Positions 1 to 11,400 of a DNA stretch of 64,000 bases are shown here, in pieces. The position numbers and the translations under genes were made by a program. Source of the stretch: Rhynchopus sp. YZ270_cl-10 (taxonomy: Eukaryota > Euglenozoa > Diplonemea > Diplonemida > Diplonemidae); contig OZ037896.1 of assembly GCA_964035575.1 (NCBI GenBank), positions 186,001 to 250,000 on the forward strand, written 5' to 3'. Under the pieces are notes generated by a model, which worked only from the letters and a program-made list of their open reading frames with translations, had not been told where the DNA came from and did no database searches. Each line of letters opens with the position of its first letter. Positions within the stretch are counted from its first letter, which is position 1.

Positions 1-25
1 CCAGCACAAAGGTCACATCCATCAT
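1..25 (-). CDS. U1: ubiquitin-like/propeller family gene, first codons only (cut by window edge)
   Basis: Only the first eight codons (MMDVTFVL) are inside the window; the rest lies to the left. They are identical to the start of the full copies described at 705-1826, and the upstream context, with a short A-rich stretch before a double ATG, is the same. This shows that the left cluster continues beyond the window. Confidence 0.85.
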
Positions 26-704
26 TTTGTTTCCTTCGTGAGGCTAACGGGGTGTGTGATGGGTTCTGTTGAGCGTGTTTTGTGGTGGAGAAATGAGAGA
101 AGTTGGGGAAGACAACCAGCACACCCAGCTTGCTCATTTGTGCGACACACTGGGATCTCTCTGCCCATCTCAAAAGATGCTGTTTGAAATCGTTGGCATT
201 TCAGCCTCAACTCTGGTGTCTTCTTTGTAGGAAGGGGTAAAGTAGTATACAAGGGGAGTGGTGCAAGGGTACGTGGGACATAGAAACTCTGTTGCGGCAC
301 TGTACAGGAGTCCAGCAGACTGCAGGTGCACAAGCATGTCCACACACAGCAAATGTGTGTACCTGACCTGTGCACTGCAACCTTGCCAGCCCCTTCTCAA
401 GCGTCTCGCATCAGAGCAGAACAAGAAAAGAGACAAAACACAAAGAGTTCATCACTGAAGTGCATGCGCGCCTACCCACTCTTAGTGCATGCAGGGGATG
501 ACACACTGTTTCAGTACAAATAGTAAAGCTTCAGGGTAAAATGACTTACCTCAGAATGGGTTCAAAAAGGGGAAACGCAAAACGAATCATTCATATGCAC
601 CACATCTGACGGGCAAAACAGTTCTTTATCAGAATTCAAAAAAAAGGTTACAAATACAAGGGCAATTTAAAATACACGACAACCCAACGGTTCCTGACGA
701 AGCC
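26..704. other. Spacer between U1 and U2
   Basis: Bases 26-235 are the 5' flank of U1 and match the flanks at 1827-2200 and 3604-4060, but about 180 bp present in those copies is missing here. In gene sense the sequence just before the double ATG contains candidate 3' splice acceptors (ending GTTAG and CAACAG), which could serve cis or trans splicing. The rest is the 3' flank of U2 and holds no gene that I can support. Confidence 0.6.
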
Positions 705-1826
705 TCACTCACTGACGTGGGGGTACAGATGTCTTGTTATAATAGTATTTTTGTGTTGTGTGCAATACGACGACACAACCACACGCGAACACGGCGAGAT
801 CGCAAACGACGCACTGTTCTCTGGGATCACACGCACACGGGACATGCTTGCCACATCATACTGGTGTAGCCTAGTGTCTCGCTGAGTGTAACAAGCAACG
901 ACAAAGTACTTCCCACAAGGCGTGAACTGTACGCTCAGGATGCATTCTCCCTCACCCACATCAACGATACCAATATCCGTGCCACTCAAATCAAAGAGGT
1001 GCACTCTTTTATGTAAGACGACTACAGCAAAAGCAGAGGCAGACTCCGAAACAGCCACACACCCTGCTATCGGCACGCATGACACATCGACACCTGTGTT
1101 GACATCCCACACACGTGTGGTATTCTCCGATCTGGAAGAGGTGATCACCCACCCACCACAGTGCGACACCGACACTTTCTCGCATCCCTTGTGCGAGAGA
1201 GAGCGGAGCAACGTCAGGTCTTCGTCATACACAGAGACGCCGTCTTCGCCTTGGGAGACAACAACACTGCCACACGCAAACACCGACTCTGAGGGCCCTT
1301 CGACTTTGCGGAGCACCTCCCCACCCGGAAGAGCTACCTCACGAAAGTGATTTGTGCACGGCAGGTAGTAGCGTGTCTTGCACCGTGAGATGACAGGCGT
1401 TCCTGGTTGTGCCATTACTTCAGGAGCGACTGTGAATAAAGGTTTGAAAGATTCTGTGTCGAAGCAGCCAATACGTTTTCTGGGAAAGTCAGAGCACAAA
1501 TAGATGCAGAGCTTTCCACAGTGCGACAGCGACAAACCGCTCAGTGGCAAACCGGCCACTTCCTCCTCCATCTCGTATTCACCAGGACACCGAATATCAG
1601 CACAGGGAAAGGCAAGCACAACCTGCACACCTGATTCGAACGCAGTGTCCTGCAAACGGCACGTCTCCTCCAGCACCTGCGTGCCGATGCGCATCTCGAC
1701 AGACGCAGGCAAGACAGCAAGCGCCGTGCACGCAACCTCCTTTGCCGCCGCAACGTCCACATCGCACGGCACCGCCACTGTCGCAGACACGCCTGACTCT
1801 TCCAGCACAAAGGTCACATCCATCAT
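705..1826 (-). CDS. U2: ubiquitin-like domain plus seven-bladed WD40-type propeller protein
   Basis: This 373-residue, single-exon reference copy of the window's multigene family starts at a double ATG shared by all copies. Residues 3-73 have the length and pattern of a ubiquitin fold: two N-terminal strands, a central helix, then a strand ending LAF where ubiquitin has its last strand. No C-terminal GlyGly is present, so it is a built-in domain and not a conjugated modifier. Residues 97-369 form seven propeller repeats, roughly 97-133, 144-178, 179-212, 216-250, 254-290, 296-333 and 339-367. Each has a Ser/Pro-x-Cys-Gly turn and a strand such as TTRVWDVNTG (blade 4). There is no signal peptide or membrane segment, so it is probably cytosolic or nuclear. 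A scaffold or ubiquitin-pathway adaptor role is possible, but I recognise no named family and assign no function. Confidence 0.85.
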   Translation of the reverse strand: MMDVTFVLEESGVSATVAVPCDVDVAAAKEVACTALAVLPASVEMRIGTQVLEETCRLQDTAFESGVQVVLAFPCADIRCPGEYEMEEEVAGLPLSGLSLSHCGKLCIYLCSDFPRKRIGCFDTESFKPLFTVAPEVMAQPGTPVISRCKTRYYLPCTNHFREVALPGGEVLRKVEGPSESVFACGSVVVSQGEDGVSVYDEDLTLLRSLSHKGCEKVSVSHCGGWVITSSRSENTTRVWDVNTGVDVSCVPIAGCVAVSESASAFAVVVLHKRVHLFDLSGTDIGIVDVGEGECILSVQFTPCGKYFVVACYTQRDTRLHQYDVASMSRVRVIPENSASFAISPCSRVVVSSYCTQHKNTIITRHLYPHVSE

Positions 1827-2448
1827 TTTGTTTCCTTCGTGAGGTTAACAGGGAGTGTGATGAGGTGGGTGGGGTTCTGTTGAGTGTGTTTTGTGGTGGG
1901 AGATAAGAGAAGTTGGGGAAGACAACCAGCACACCCAGCTTGCTCATTTGTGCGACACACTGGGGAATGTAGAGGAGGTGGGATGCTCAACATCTCACCA
2001 TCTTCGTGTCGTCAGAGACCATCGACAACTAAAGTATTTGTCATGAAAACCAAACTTCTGTGATGAGGTGAGGGAAGGAGGAAGGGACAGAAGTACTTCT
2101 CAAAAAGAAAGATGTGCAACGTTTTTGTTTTGATAATATCTCTCTGCCCATCTCAAAAGATGCTGTTTGAAATCGTTGGCATTTCATCCTCAACTCTAAA
2201 ACAATCTCCAACAAGAAAAACGTTTAAAACCACGTTCACACAAACATTTCCATAAACCCCATAAAGTATTTTCCCTACTCTTGAAGCACTTCCCCCAAAG
2301 CATTTACCCCAAAAATACATAAAGCCTGTTAGTGTGCTCCACACCACAGGGGTGTTGTGAGCGGTGTGGAAGTTGAACCACAAATACAACAAAACATTTG
2401 CTGGTTTGCTCAAACGGCTACAACTGTTTCATAATGTCAGAAACAACC
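1827..2448. other. Spacer between U2 and U3
   Basis: It carries the conserved U-family 5' flank (1827-2200), closely matching 3604-4060. The 3' flank of U3 (about 2398-2448) is shared with the flanks at 32700-32750, 37355-37404 and 40110-40142. The duplicated unit therefore includes both flanks and not only the gene. No coding region is supported. Confidence 0.65.
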
Positions 2449-3603
2449 TTACTTACTGTTGTGGGGATACAGATGTCTTGTTACAATAGCATTTTTGTGT
2501 TCGGAATCCAACGACACAATCACACGCGAACACGGCGAGATGGCAAACAACACATTGGTGCATGGTATCACATACACACACAACATGCTTCTCACATCAT
2601 ACTGGTACAGGTGAAAGGCATTCAACTGAACCACAAAGTACTTCCCACAAGGCGTGAACTGTATGCCCTGAATGTCACCACCCGTATCAATGCTGCCAAG
2701 ATCCGCACCACTCAAATCATAGAGGTGCACTCTTCCACCTGAGTCCCCCACAGCAAAAGCACCACTCCAATCATAGAGGTGCACTCTCCCATCTGAGACT
2801 CTCACAGCAAAAGCAGAGGCAGACTGCGAAACAGCCACAGGCCCCCCTCCCGTCACACATGCCACATCGACACCTGTGTTGACATCCCACACACGTGTGG
2901 TATTCTCCGCTGTGGAAGAGGTGATCACCCACCCACCACAGTGCGACACCGACACTTTCTCGCATCCCTTGTGCGAGAGAGAGCGGAGCAACGTCAGGTC
3001 TTCGTCATACACAGACACGCCATCTTTGCCTTGGGAGACAACAACACTGCCACACGTGAACACCGACTTCAGGGTCCCTTCGACTTTGCGGAGCTCCTCC
3101 CCACCCGGAAGCGCAACCTCACAAAAGTAATCCCTATACGGCAGGTAGCAGCGTGTCTTGCACCGTGAGATGGCAGGCCGTCCTGAAGAAGGTCCATTAG
3201 GGGTGACTTTTGACAAGAACAAAGGTTTGAAAGTCTCTGTGTCAAAACCGCCAAGATGTGGGACGGTACCCTCAGAGCACAAGCAGATGCAGAGCTTTCC
3301 ACAGCGTGACAGCGAAAAACCGCGCAATAGCAAACCGTTCTTCACCACCGTGTACTCATCAGGACACCGAATATCAGCACAGCGTAAGGCAAGCACAACC
3401 TGCACACCTGATTCGAACGCAGTGTCCTGCAGACGGCACGTCTCCTCCAGCACCTGCGTGCCGATGCGCATCTCGACAGACGCAGGCAAGACAGCAAGCG
3501 CCGTGCACGCAACCTCCTTTGCCGCTGCAACGTCCACATCGCACGGCACCTCCACTGTCGCAGACACGCCTGACTCTTCCAGCACAAAGGTCACATCCAT
3601 CAT
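2449..3603 (-). CDS. U3: ubiquitin-like/propeller family gene with duplicated blade segment
   Basis: This copy has 384 residues from the family double ATG at 3603; the open frame continues upstream, but that part is non-conserved flank. Within blade 5 a 54-bp unit is tandemly duplicated (2707-2760 and 2761-2814), repeating the FAV-RVHLYD-SGA segment in frame and adding 18 residues. The linker after the ubiquitin-like domain differs from U2, and the tail ends LYPHNSK where most copies end LYPHNSE. Confidence 0.85.
   Translation of the reverse strand: MMDVTFVLEESGVSATVEVPCDVDVAAAKEVACTALAVLPASVEMRIGTQVLEETCRLQDTAFESGVQVVLALRCADIRCPDEYTVVKNGLLLRGFSLSRCGKLCICLCSEGTVPHLGGFDTETFKPLFLSKVTPNGPSSGRPAISRCKTRCYLPYRDYFCEVALPGGEELRKVEGTLKSVFTCGSVVVSQGKDGVSVYDEDLTLLRSLSHKGCEKVSVSHCGGWVITSSTAENTTRVWDVNTGVDVACVTGGGPVAVSQSASAFAVRVSDGRVHLYDWSGAFAVGDSGGRVHLYDLSGADLGSIDTGGDIQGIQFTPCGKYFVVQLNAFHLYQYDVRSMLCVYVIPCTNVLFAISPCSRVIVSLDSEHKNAIVTRHLYPHNSK
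2707..2814 (-). repeat. 54-bp tandem duplication inside U3
   Basis: Two adjacent 54-bp units both begin accactc and share atagaggtgcactct. They differ at several positions, so the duplication is not brand new. The length is a multiple of three, so the frame is kept. Confidence 0.85.
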
Positions 3604-4752
3604 TTTGTTTCCGCGTCCCTTTCGTGAGTCTAACGGGGTGTGTGATGAGGTGGGTGGGGTTCTGTTTCGTGTGTTTTGTGGTGGGGAAATGAGAGAAGTT
3701 CGGAAAGACAACCAGCACACCCAGCTTGCTCATTTGTGCGACACACTGGGGAATGTAGAGGAGGTGGGATGCTCAACATCTCACCATCTTCGTGTCGTCA
3801 GAGACCATCGACCATCCGTCGTGTGGTGAGTGCACAATGGGGGAATGAAAACGAAACGTCCAGACGTTTGAATCACTTCTCACTAAAGTATTTGTCATAA
3901 AAACCAAACTTCTGTGATGAGGTGAGGGAAGGAGGAAGGGACAGAAGTGCTTCTCAAAAAGAAAGGTGCGCAACGTTTTTGTTTTGATAATATCTCTCTG
4001 CCCATCTCAAAAGATGCTGTTTGAAATCGTTGGCATTTCATCCTCAACTCTGGTGTGTGGTGTGGGGAGAAGGTGAACTGCAGTTATTGTTCTGGTATTG
4101 AGGTTTATGTCTTTTGCAAAAACAATTAACCTGCAGCGTTCATTTCCCCCAGACGGTCACAAGAGAGGGGTTGTGTTTTGTTCTGTCAAGGTAACCCATA
4201 AAGAGAAAACAATCTCCAAAAAGACAAAAACCACGTTCACACAAAACATTTCCATAAACCCCATAGGGCTGGAAGCGGGTGGAGAGGGGCAACACATTGC
4301 ACAACTCTGGTACGCTTCTTTGCGTAGTGTCGATGATAACGTTACACCTGCTCTCTAAAGACCTGTCCTCAAAGTTCTTCTTCTTTTTTAACTAAATAGT
4401 TACCAACTAAATAGTTACCCCCTCATACTTTGGTTACTTGCTGTGACGAGTGGTTCAGAACAATAACAAAAGATCAGGGCTAAAAGAAAAATACTGTAAT
4501 GATGACAATAAGACTCTCGTTCTAAGTCACGCTCACCTTCATCATATTATTGGACAAGTTTTTATGAAAGTGAATGACACAGAAACCATGAAGCAAATGC
4601 ACACACGCCGCAACGGATACAGGAACAACACACCACACCTCTTCTTTCTTTGAAATCATACGTTTTGCTTCCCCCTCGCTGCTCCTATAGGACAGTCTTC
4701 TGTTCTTTATGTTTGCGCGTGTCTTTTTTTATACAGAAATTTTCAACCCTCC
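3604..4752. other. Spacer between U3 and the decarboxylase gene
   Basis: Bases 3604-4060 are the conserved U-family 5' flank. Bases 4061-4560 hold nothing that I recognise. Bases 4565-4700 are the 3' flank of the decarboxylase gene, and a diverged second copy of it is found at 39954-40062. Confidence 0.55.
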
Positions 4753-6409
4753 TCACAGCTTCTCCCCAAAGTACTCAATTCTCTCAACTAGGAGGTCGAT
4801 GTCCTTTGTGGACGTGACGGAGGAGTTGAAGATCGGGCGGAAGAAGTTCGGGAGGTCGCCTTGCGGCTGGTAGTTGACGTACACGATGCCCTCCTCACAG
4901 AGGCTGCGGCGGATGCTCTGCACCACCTGGTCGATCTTCTCCTTCTTCTCCTTGCCTTCGGGCAGGCCACGGCAGCTTGGCGGGATGTACCAGAAGCAGA
5001 GGTTCAGGTACATCGGCTCAGACACAAGCTTGAAGGCATCAGGCTTGGCTGCAATGAGCTTCATCATGTGGTCCTGTTGGGTAGCATTTTGTGGTTTGCG
5101 TTCATAATGTGGCTTGCGTTGTATCAGCAACCGTGAGAAGATGAATTTTTACCCTTCGCTGATTCTTTTAAAATGGAGGCAAAATATGGCATACCCTGTT
5201 GTTGAAGCCGTTCTCGACGCGCTCGCTGAAGTAGGCACGACCGTACCGCTTCATCATGATCCAGAGCTTGAGCGAGTCGACGTGGCGGCCGCACTGGAGG
5301 GACTTGTCGCCCAGGTCGTACTTCTTCTCGGCAAGCTCCGCGGCGGCGTTTGCTGTGGCGGTGTCGTCTGTCTCGGCCCCCTTTCTGTCGATGATCTTCT
5401 GAAGGTTCTGATCCTTGAAGAGGTACTCCGCCTTGAATTCGTTGCACGCTGCCAGCTTCCCCTTCTCCCTGGTCAGGATCACCGAGCACTGAATGGGGAT
5501 TCCCATTCCTTTGTGCGGATCCCAGGTGATCGAGTCTGCGAGCTCAATTCCGTTGACGAGGTACTGACGCTTCTCGGACATTACAACACTGCCGCCCCAC
5601 GCTGCGTCAATGTGGAGCCATACCTTCTGCTTCTTGCACACCGCACTCACCGCCACCATGTCGTCGAACGATCCCTTTACGGTAGACCCCGCAGTGGAGT
5701 TCACAAAGAACGGAGTTTTCCCTTCAGCCCTGGCCTTATCGATGGCGGCGTCGAGCTCCTCGGGGATCATCTGGCCGATGTCGTTGCACTTCACCTTGAT
5801 GATGTTGTTGATGCCGATGCCGATCAGGTTTGCTCCCTTCTGTATGCTGTAGTGGCACTGCGCGGAGGTGAAACCTACCAACGTTTTGCCGCCAAAACCG
5901 TTCATTTTGATGTCCGGAACGGCTTCGTTGCGGGCAAGCAGCATGCCATACATGTTACAGAAGGAGCCTCCAGGCGCGAAGATGCCGTCTCCGTCTTTGT
6001 ACCCCATGTACTCACAGAGGGCACGGATGACCTCGTTCTCCATCAAGGTGAAGACAGGGGAGACCTCATAGGTGTGGATGTTGGTGTTGCAGAAGGTCGC
6101 AAAGACCTCGCCCAAGATGCCGATGATGTCGGTGTTGCCGTACAGCATGTTCAGGAAGCGAGGGTTCGAGGTGCGCACACTGTACTTCAAAACGTTCTCA
6201 AGCGAGGTGTACAGGTCGTCCAGCGCAAACCCCTTCTGCTCGCCCAGCGGGATGTTGATGGCCTCCTGCAGCACCTCCGCGGTGGTGATGTTCAGCACCT
6301 TCGTCTCGTCCTCCTTGTTCTCCGCCCAGTACTTCCGCAGAAGTGTCCACGTCTTGTCGAGAAACCCATCAAGGTCTTCAGACGCATTCACGTCTCTGCC
6401 CTGCTCCAT
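4753..6409 (-). CDS. PLP-dependent acidic amino-acid decarboxylase (glutamate decarboxylase / CSAD type)
   Basis: Two exons, 6409-5195 and 5073-4753, flank a 121-bp phase-0 intron (GTATGC...CAACAG) and give about 511 residues. It belongs to the group II PLP decarboxylases, which release CO2 from acidic amino acids. The internal-aldimine lysine is K300 in the motif DPHKGMG. The cofactor-binding aspartate is D268 in HIDAAWGG, and the ring-stacking histidine is H186. The C-terminal exon has the family signature FWYIPPSCRGLP and YQPQGDLPNFFR. Animal GADs carry an extra N-terminal region absent here, and there is no targeting signal, so it is probably cytosolic. The segment TYEVSPVF resembles CSAD/GADL1, while DIIGILGE resembles GAD, so substrate choice (glutamate, cysteine sulfinate or aspartate) cannot be settled by eye. 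A fragment of its last exon recurs at 40063-40113. Confidence 0.92.
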
Positions 6410-7194
6410 TTTATTGTTATCTGATTTTTTTCCCTTTTGGGGTATTGTTTTTGTTCCAGCAACCTCGGATAAACCTTTACCCCCCCTCGGTACGTTCCGT
6501 GTAGAAGCTTCACCTTAGCTTATAAGAGCTCTTAGGACTGCTTTTGCTAAATTGCAGAAATAAAAGCTGATTTGGAGGGGCTGTACAGAAAGCAAAAAGA
6601 GAGCAGTTGAAACGTGCTAAAACGCATCTCAATCGAGCTCATTGCAAAAGGGTAGGACGTGGGTGTTCCGTACCGTAAGAGAACGGAGGCGGTTCACAAA
6701 CCGCTCGGCGAATCACGACCCTCTTCTTCCCCAGCCTTTTTAACGACCAAAAAAACTCTATGATTATGCAAGTGTCACCGTGGGATCCTAAGGGCAATCA
6801 TGAAAGAGAGAGAGAATTGAGAGAAAAAGAAAGGGGGTTGTATTCGAGTTTATGCGTAGATGTTGAACACGTGTCTGTGTCTACCTTTAGTTTTAAAGAA
6901 AGTACATGGGGTGTGTACCCGTAACAAAAGGGGGGTCTGGGGGACGTCACGCGGAGACGTGGGGGGAGGGGGAAAAGGGAAACTCTAGAAGAAACCTACG
7001 CAAAAAAAGAAGAGAAAAGTTTATAAGATGACCCTAAGCCTCTCGCTTAGTCACCTTGAAAAGTTGACTTGAAATACAACAGCCCGCTCTGTGACAGTGT
7101 ACCTAGAGAAAAAAAATCGCTGGCAGGGGGGGATTGGCTATGGGAATGGGGGCCGCAAAACTCTATATTACCCCACATTACTTCGCATTCAATC
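6410..7194. other. Upstream region of the decarboxylase gene
   Basis: No gene is seen. It contains a dispersed motif gttgaaacgtgctaaaacg (about 6607) that recurs at 54030. It also holds one copy of the recurrent hairpin module at 7021-7061 and a copy of a gaaatacaa-type module near 7068. Confidence 0.5.
7021..7061 (+). repeat. Dispersed hairpin module, copy 1
   Basis: The core ctaagcctctcgcttag folds as a 6-bp stem and is flanked by ataagatgacc and tcacctt. See the fuller copy at 35578-35618. Confidence 0.7.
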
Positions 7195-8055
7195 CAGGGG
7201 ACTAGCTTGGCTGGGTCAGCGGGTCAGCTGACCCACTTCCTGTACTTAAAAAAAAAAAAGTGGGTCAGCCGGAAAAAAAAGAAAAAATTGGATTTTGGAT
7301 TTTAGAAAAAAATTTTGGGAGCTCGACTACAGGGAACTCCCCTCGAGCCTGTTCAGGCCTGACGCTAACCATCATCCATCATCCCACGGAAAATGGCTTT
7401 CCCCCCCGACCAAAAACTATCATCCTGCCATCATCCCACCAAAAATCTAAGAATTCTGTAGGGTTTTGCACGTGGGAAGAGTCTAGAGGAGGCTGTACCT
7501 TATTATTTTTTTTGCCTGCGGCGCCATTTTTCCTTTTTTGCTCCGCAAAAAAGGGTTCGTTGAGTGCCTCTGTGGTGTAAAAAGCTAGATTTTTACACTG
7601 CACCCTATTTTTTTTTCGCCTGCGGCGCCATATTATATTACTATTTTTTGCTCCGCAAAAAAAACCCTGGATGAGACCGTTCGTGCAAAATAACACTGTC
7701 CGAAACACCCGTGACTACACGGCGGTGAGGCGGTGCATGAACCAAGGGTTCAGTTTCTTTAAGTCTGCCTCGAGGAAGAAAGCTCTGAAACTCATACAGA
7801 TACCAGTGGTAGTTTTCCGAGAGACCACAAAGTGAGGCGGGCAAGCAGCACATTTCGGAGGATTACTGCAACACTGACCGAATTTTGACCGAATTTTGGC
7901 CATTTTCGCGAATATCCCCCACCACAAGCTGGAATTGGAGAAAATAGCTCGTAGAACGCCGCTAAACCATCTTCTGTAGTAAAAAACTCGCTGACCCACT
8001 TTCATGGAAAGCGACCCACTTCTGGAATTTTCCCCAAAACCAAGCTAGTGCCCTG
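7195..8055. mobile_element. hAT-type non-autonomous DNA transposon (861 bp)
   Basis: Terminal inverted repeats CAGGGGACTAGCTTGG (left) and CAGGGCACTAGCTTGG (reverse complement of the right end) differ at one base. They are flanked by a perfect 8-bp target duplication, attcaatc, at 7187-7194 and 8056-8063. An 8-bp duplication with CAGGG ends is diagnostic of the hAT superfamily. No transposase ORF is present, so it would depend on one supplied elsewhere. Its interior holds two copies of a cgcctgcggcgccat ... tttgctccgcaaaa module (7490-7690) that is also found at 38905-39070. The exact target duplication suggests a fairly recent insertion. Confidence 0.88.
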
Positions 8056-8422
8056 ATTCAATCCACACAAAAAAAAAAAAAAATCAAACTTAAGCAAGCA
8101 GCAACCCCCTCGAGGTCGTCTGCAGTGACGTTAAGCCCTCCCCCCCTCCTCCTCCTCCTCCTCCTCCCTTCCTCCCCCCTTTTTTTGGGCAACATTCGCT
8201 CTATCAAGAGCTACCCATATTTGCTTTTCTACCTTCACACAGGGCTCTATGCCTCATGCTACACAAATACAGTGTTTTTTTGGGGAAATATTCCTGCTCT
8301 TCGAAACTACCTCCCCACAACTGCTCTTTTTTTTTTTTTTTTCCAAACTTACCCACATCGTTTAGTACTGTACGTCTCAAAGGGTTTGAGACCGCACCCA
8401 TAACCCAAAATTTCTGTTTAAA
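8056..8422. other. 3' flank of RIC1
   Basis: A pyrimidine-rich stretch (CTC and T runs) leads to the RIC1 stop codon. No further feature is supported. Confidence 0.4.
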
Positions 8423-11400
8423 TTACAGATTCGCCCGGCGTGCTGACTGAAGGAACACTTTGTATCCTTCATGTGACCCTGATGTGCATGCTACAGTGAG
8501 GACATCAGTGAGCGATTCATCTTCTTCAAGCAGACGGCGTACTGCGACGAGGTCCAGCAGGACAACACTGAGGAGCAGCTCAAGGTGTTTGCAGTCTGCT
8601 GCTTTGACACAGTTGAGGACTTTTACCAGGGCCTGCAGAGAGGGAGGAACCAGCATGAGATGGACCTGAGCAGGGGTGATGAAGCCAAGCAGTGCTGCGT
8701 GCTGTGCCACCTCGGAGGCCTCTTTCACCTGTAGACCACCGCGTCTCCACTGACTCAGTACTCTGCTGTATCCAGACACCCTCGCAGCTACCACTAATGC
8801 GCTTGGAGACGTCTTCTGCTGGGGCATTGATGTAGGTGAGGAGTACGCAGCAAAGGGCAACCCAAACTGGCGGTGCAGCTCCGCGAAGACAGGAGCCGTC
8901 CACGAGGTGCCCTCCGGTCGCGTGCCGTGTGTGCGCAGGAACGTTGTGCAGTCGATGCCAAGCAGCTCCATCATAACGTCCACCTCGCGAAGCTGTCCAC
9001 GACGCAGCATTGTCAGCGCCTCCTCGGTCACGTCGTCCTCAGAAGGGATTGTGCATTGGATTTCGCCTGAAAAAAAGGAGTAATGAAACTTTGTTGTAAA
9101 GAGGCCATACCACTGAGAAGGGTTAAGAACCGGAGCAGCTCTGCAGAAAGCTCGAATTTGTGTGCGGAAACAGCAAGGGGGAAGAGTTTGTTGGCTGCAG
9201 CGGCGGCCTGCGGGTGGGGGCGGGGGTGAGTTTGGAAATTAATGAACAAAAGCTGAGGACGCCGTGTAAAGATAACAAACATCGATCCAAAAGGAGACGT
9301 GGCCACGTTCACATACCACATGCAGCTCAGTAGCAGGGTCATCGTGCAGAGGCATCTGCAGCACACGAAGCAGCATCGCAGACTCCTGGATGCGGCCAGA
9401 GCTCACAGCACTGCGGAAGATGTTGAGCGGCGGGCACTGTGCGAAGATCTGTGTGCAATGGATGATATATGTGTGTTTCCCTTTGACAATCTGCAATCTG
9501 CCATTCAGCCCTTTTTGAGAATTGAAAAAGCCACCTAAACCAACATACCAAAGACCACATGCCTGGGTCCGCCTTGCGCAGGCTGTGCACCAATATCGCG
9601 AAGAAGTCAGGGTAGTGAGAGAGGAAGCGCAGCACTTCGCGCAACACTGTACAGCAGGAGGAGGGTGTGTCTTTCCGTTAAAGTGAAACAATGAGCATCA
9701 TGAGACATACCTGCAGAGCGCTCCACGCTGTGCGAACGCGTCTCAACAATGTCGTGCAAATACAGAACCGAATGCACCTGCGTGAGTGGGGGCATAACAG
9801 TAAGCACAACATGAGTGCTGCACCACTACACAACATACCAAATAATCCATGACGTCCACAAAGAAGGAGTGCTCATGAAGCGTCCGTGCCAGCGCTGTTG
9901 CCGCTGCCGCACACGACTCTGCCTCTTCAGCGTCCTCTGTTGACGCGAGACCAATAAAGAGCGAGAGCAGCACTGTGTGCAGGTATGGAATCGTGCGAAC
10001 ATGAACGTGGTACTCCGGGAGCAGGCCTGCTGGTGACGCACGCACACCCTCCGTCGCGGAGATCAGGAGACCCTCCTTGGCCAGCATCCCCACCGGCAAC
10101 GCATCAGTGTCAGCGTCCTGCAGCAACGTGACGATGTGCGGCGGTCCTGGCACGCCATTCGAAGAGCCTTTGTACTGCAACGCCACACACGTCGCACCCT
10201 CACGCTTGTGGTGTGGATGCAGGAAGCCCACCAATGAGTTTTTCCTTGGGCTGGAGACAACAACGTGGACAAAGCCGTACTCAATGAGGACCGGGTCGAG
10301 CCACATGCATGTCACGCTGCGTGCAATGACACTGCGGGTACGCAGAGCAAAGCTGACAACTTCAAGATCGCCGGAATGTGTGAGCAGCACAACAGCAGGC
10401 AGCGACACACCTGAGGGCGGGGCACGGTCGTTGACGCCCTGCACCTGTTTATCCATCGGCGGGGAAGGGAGCACACGGAGCATCACAATGTAACCCGTTG
10501 TCTCGATGTTCACGACGCGTTTGCTTTCCATTCGCAACGTCACCTTGCTTGGCTTTGCGACACTATCGACGCACACCACCAACCGGAAGCACAACACCTG
10601 TTTTTGAAGATATACACAACAACAGAAGCTAAAACCATACCTTGCCCGACTCATCCAGCACCACAAGCGAATAGCAGCCGTCACTTCCTGTCTGTCTACA
10701 TGCTGCAGAGTCTACGAGAATGGGTTTGTTGTCCAACGGGATCTTCAGCAGCAGGCTGCCACGGTCGAGGTGGAAACGCGGGTAGAAATGCAAGCAGTAC
10801 GCAATCCGCGACGTACCACCACCACCCCCACCACCACCACCCAACGGCACAGACGGCGGTGTCTGCCCACTCCGCCTTGCCTCCGGCGCCGCATCACCAC
10901 ACAACGGCGGCGGCGGCATCGGCTCCACATGCGACGACATCGTCCTCCCCGACCTCGCATACGACTCTCTGTCCGGCAAATCCGTGCTCGCCTGCCCATG
11001 AAAGCTTCTATAATAATCCCGCGGAAGAAACTGCGTCGGTCCAAACGCTGCCGGCGGTGGCGCTCTCTGCTGCGGCTGCGCATTCCCCCCTGCTGCCTGC
11101 GCCGCCGCCGGCAGCGGCAGGCTCGACGACGACGCTGACAACGCAGCAGACGCATTCGGCGACACACCAACAAAACCCCCCTTTGCCAACAACCCAGACT
11201 TCTTCGGCGACACCGACACCCCCGTTGACGGCCCTGGAAACCCAGTAGAACGGAGACTATGCGAATACGGGTCTACGTTAACAGGAGACGAAGCGTTCTG
11301 TGGACGCGAAGCAAAGCTTGTTTGATGGCTCGCATGCCGCGCTGTTGTGTCTCTTGCAGGGAGACACACCGCCACGCTCGATATCCAGCACGGAGGTGCG

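Noticed and set aside
1597-1947. Cys/Arg-rich minus-strand ORFs overlapping every family copy (also 3374-3733, 41068-41418, 55083-55574)
   Set aside because: They are frame-shifted readings of the conserved ubiquitin-like coding block, repeated only because that block is repeated.
5114-6424. 436-codon plus-strand ORF
   Set aside because: It is the antisense shadow of the decarboxylase gene, which has clear catalytic motifs on the other strand.
7021-7061. C/D-box snoRNA reading of the hairpin module
   Set aside because: The gatga stretch is suggestive of box C, but there is no consistent box D or terminal stem across copies.
10604-11248. 214-codon plus-strand ORF, Thr/Ser/Pro-rich
   Set aside because: It is antisense to RIC1 exon 1 over its low-complexity region.
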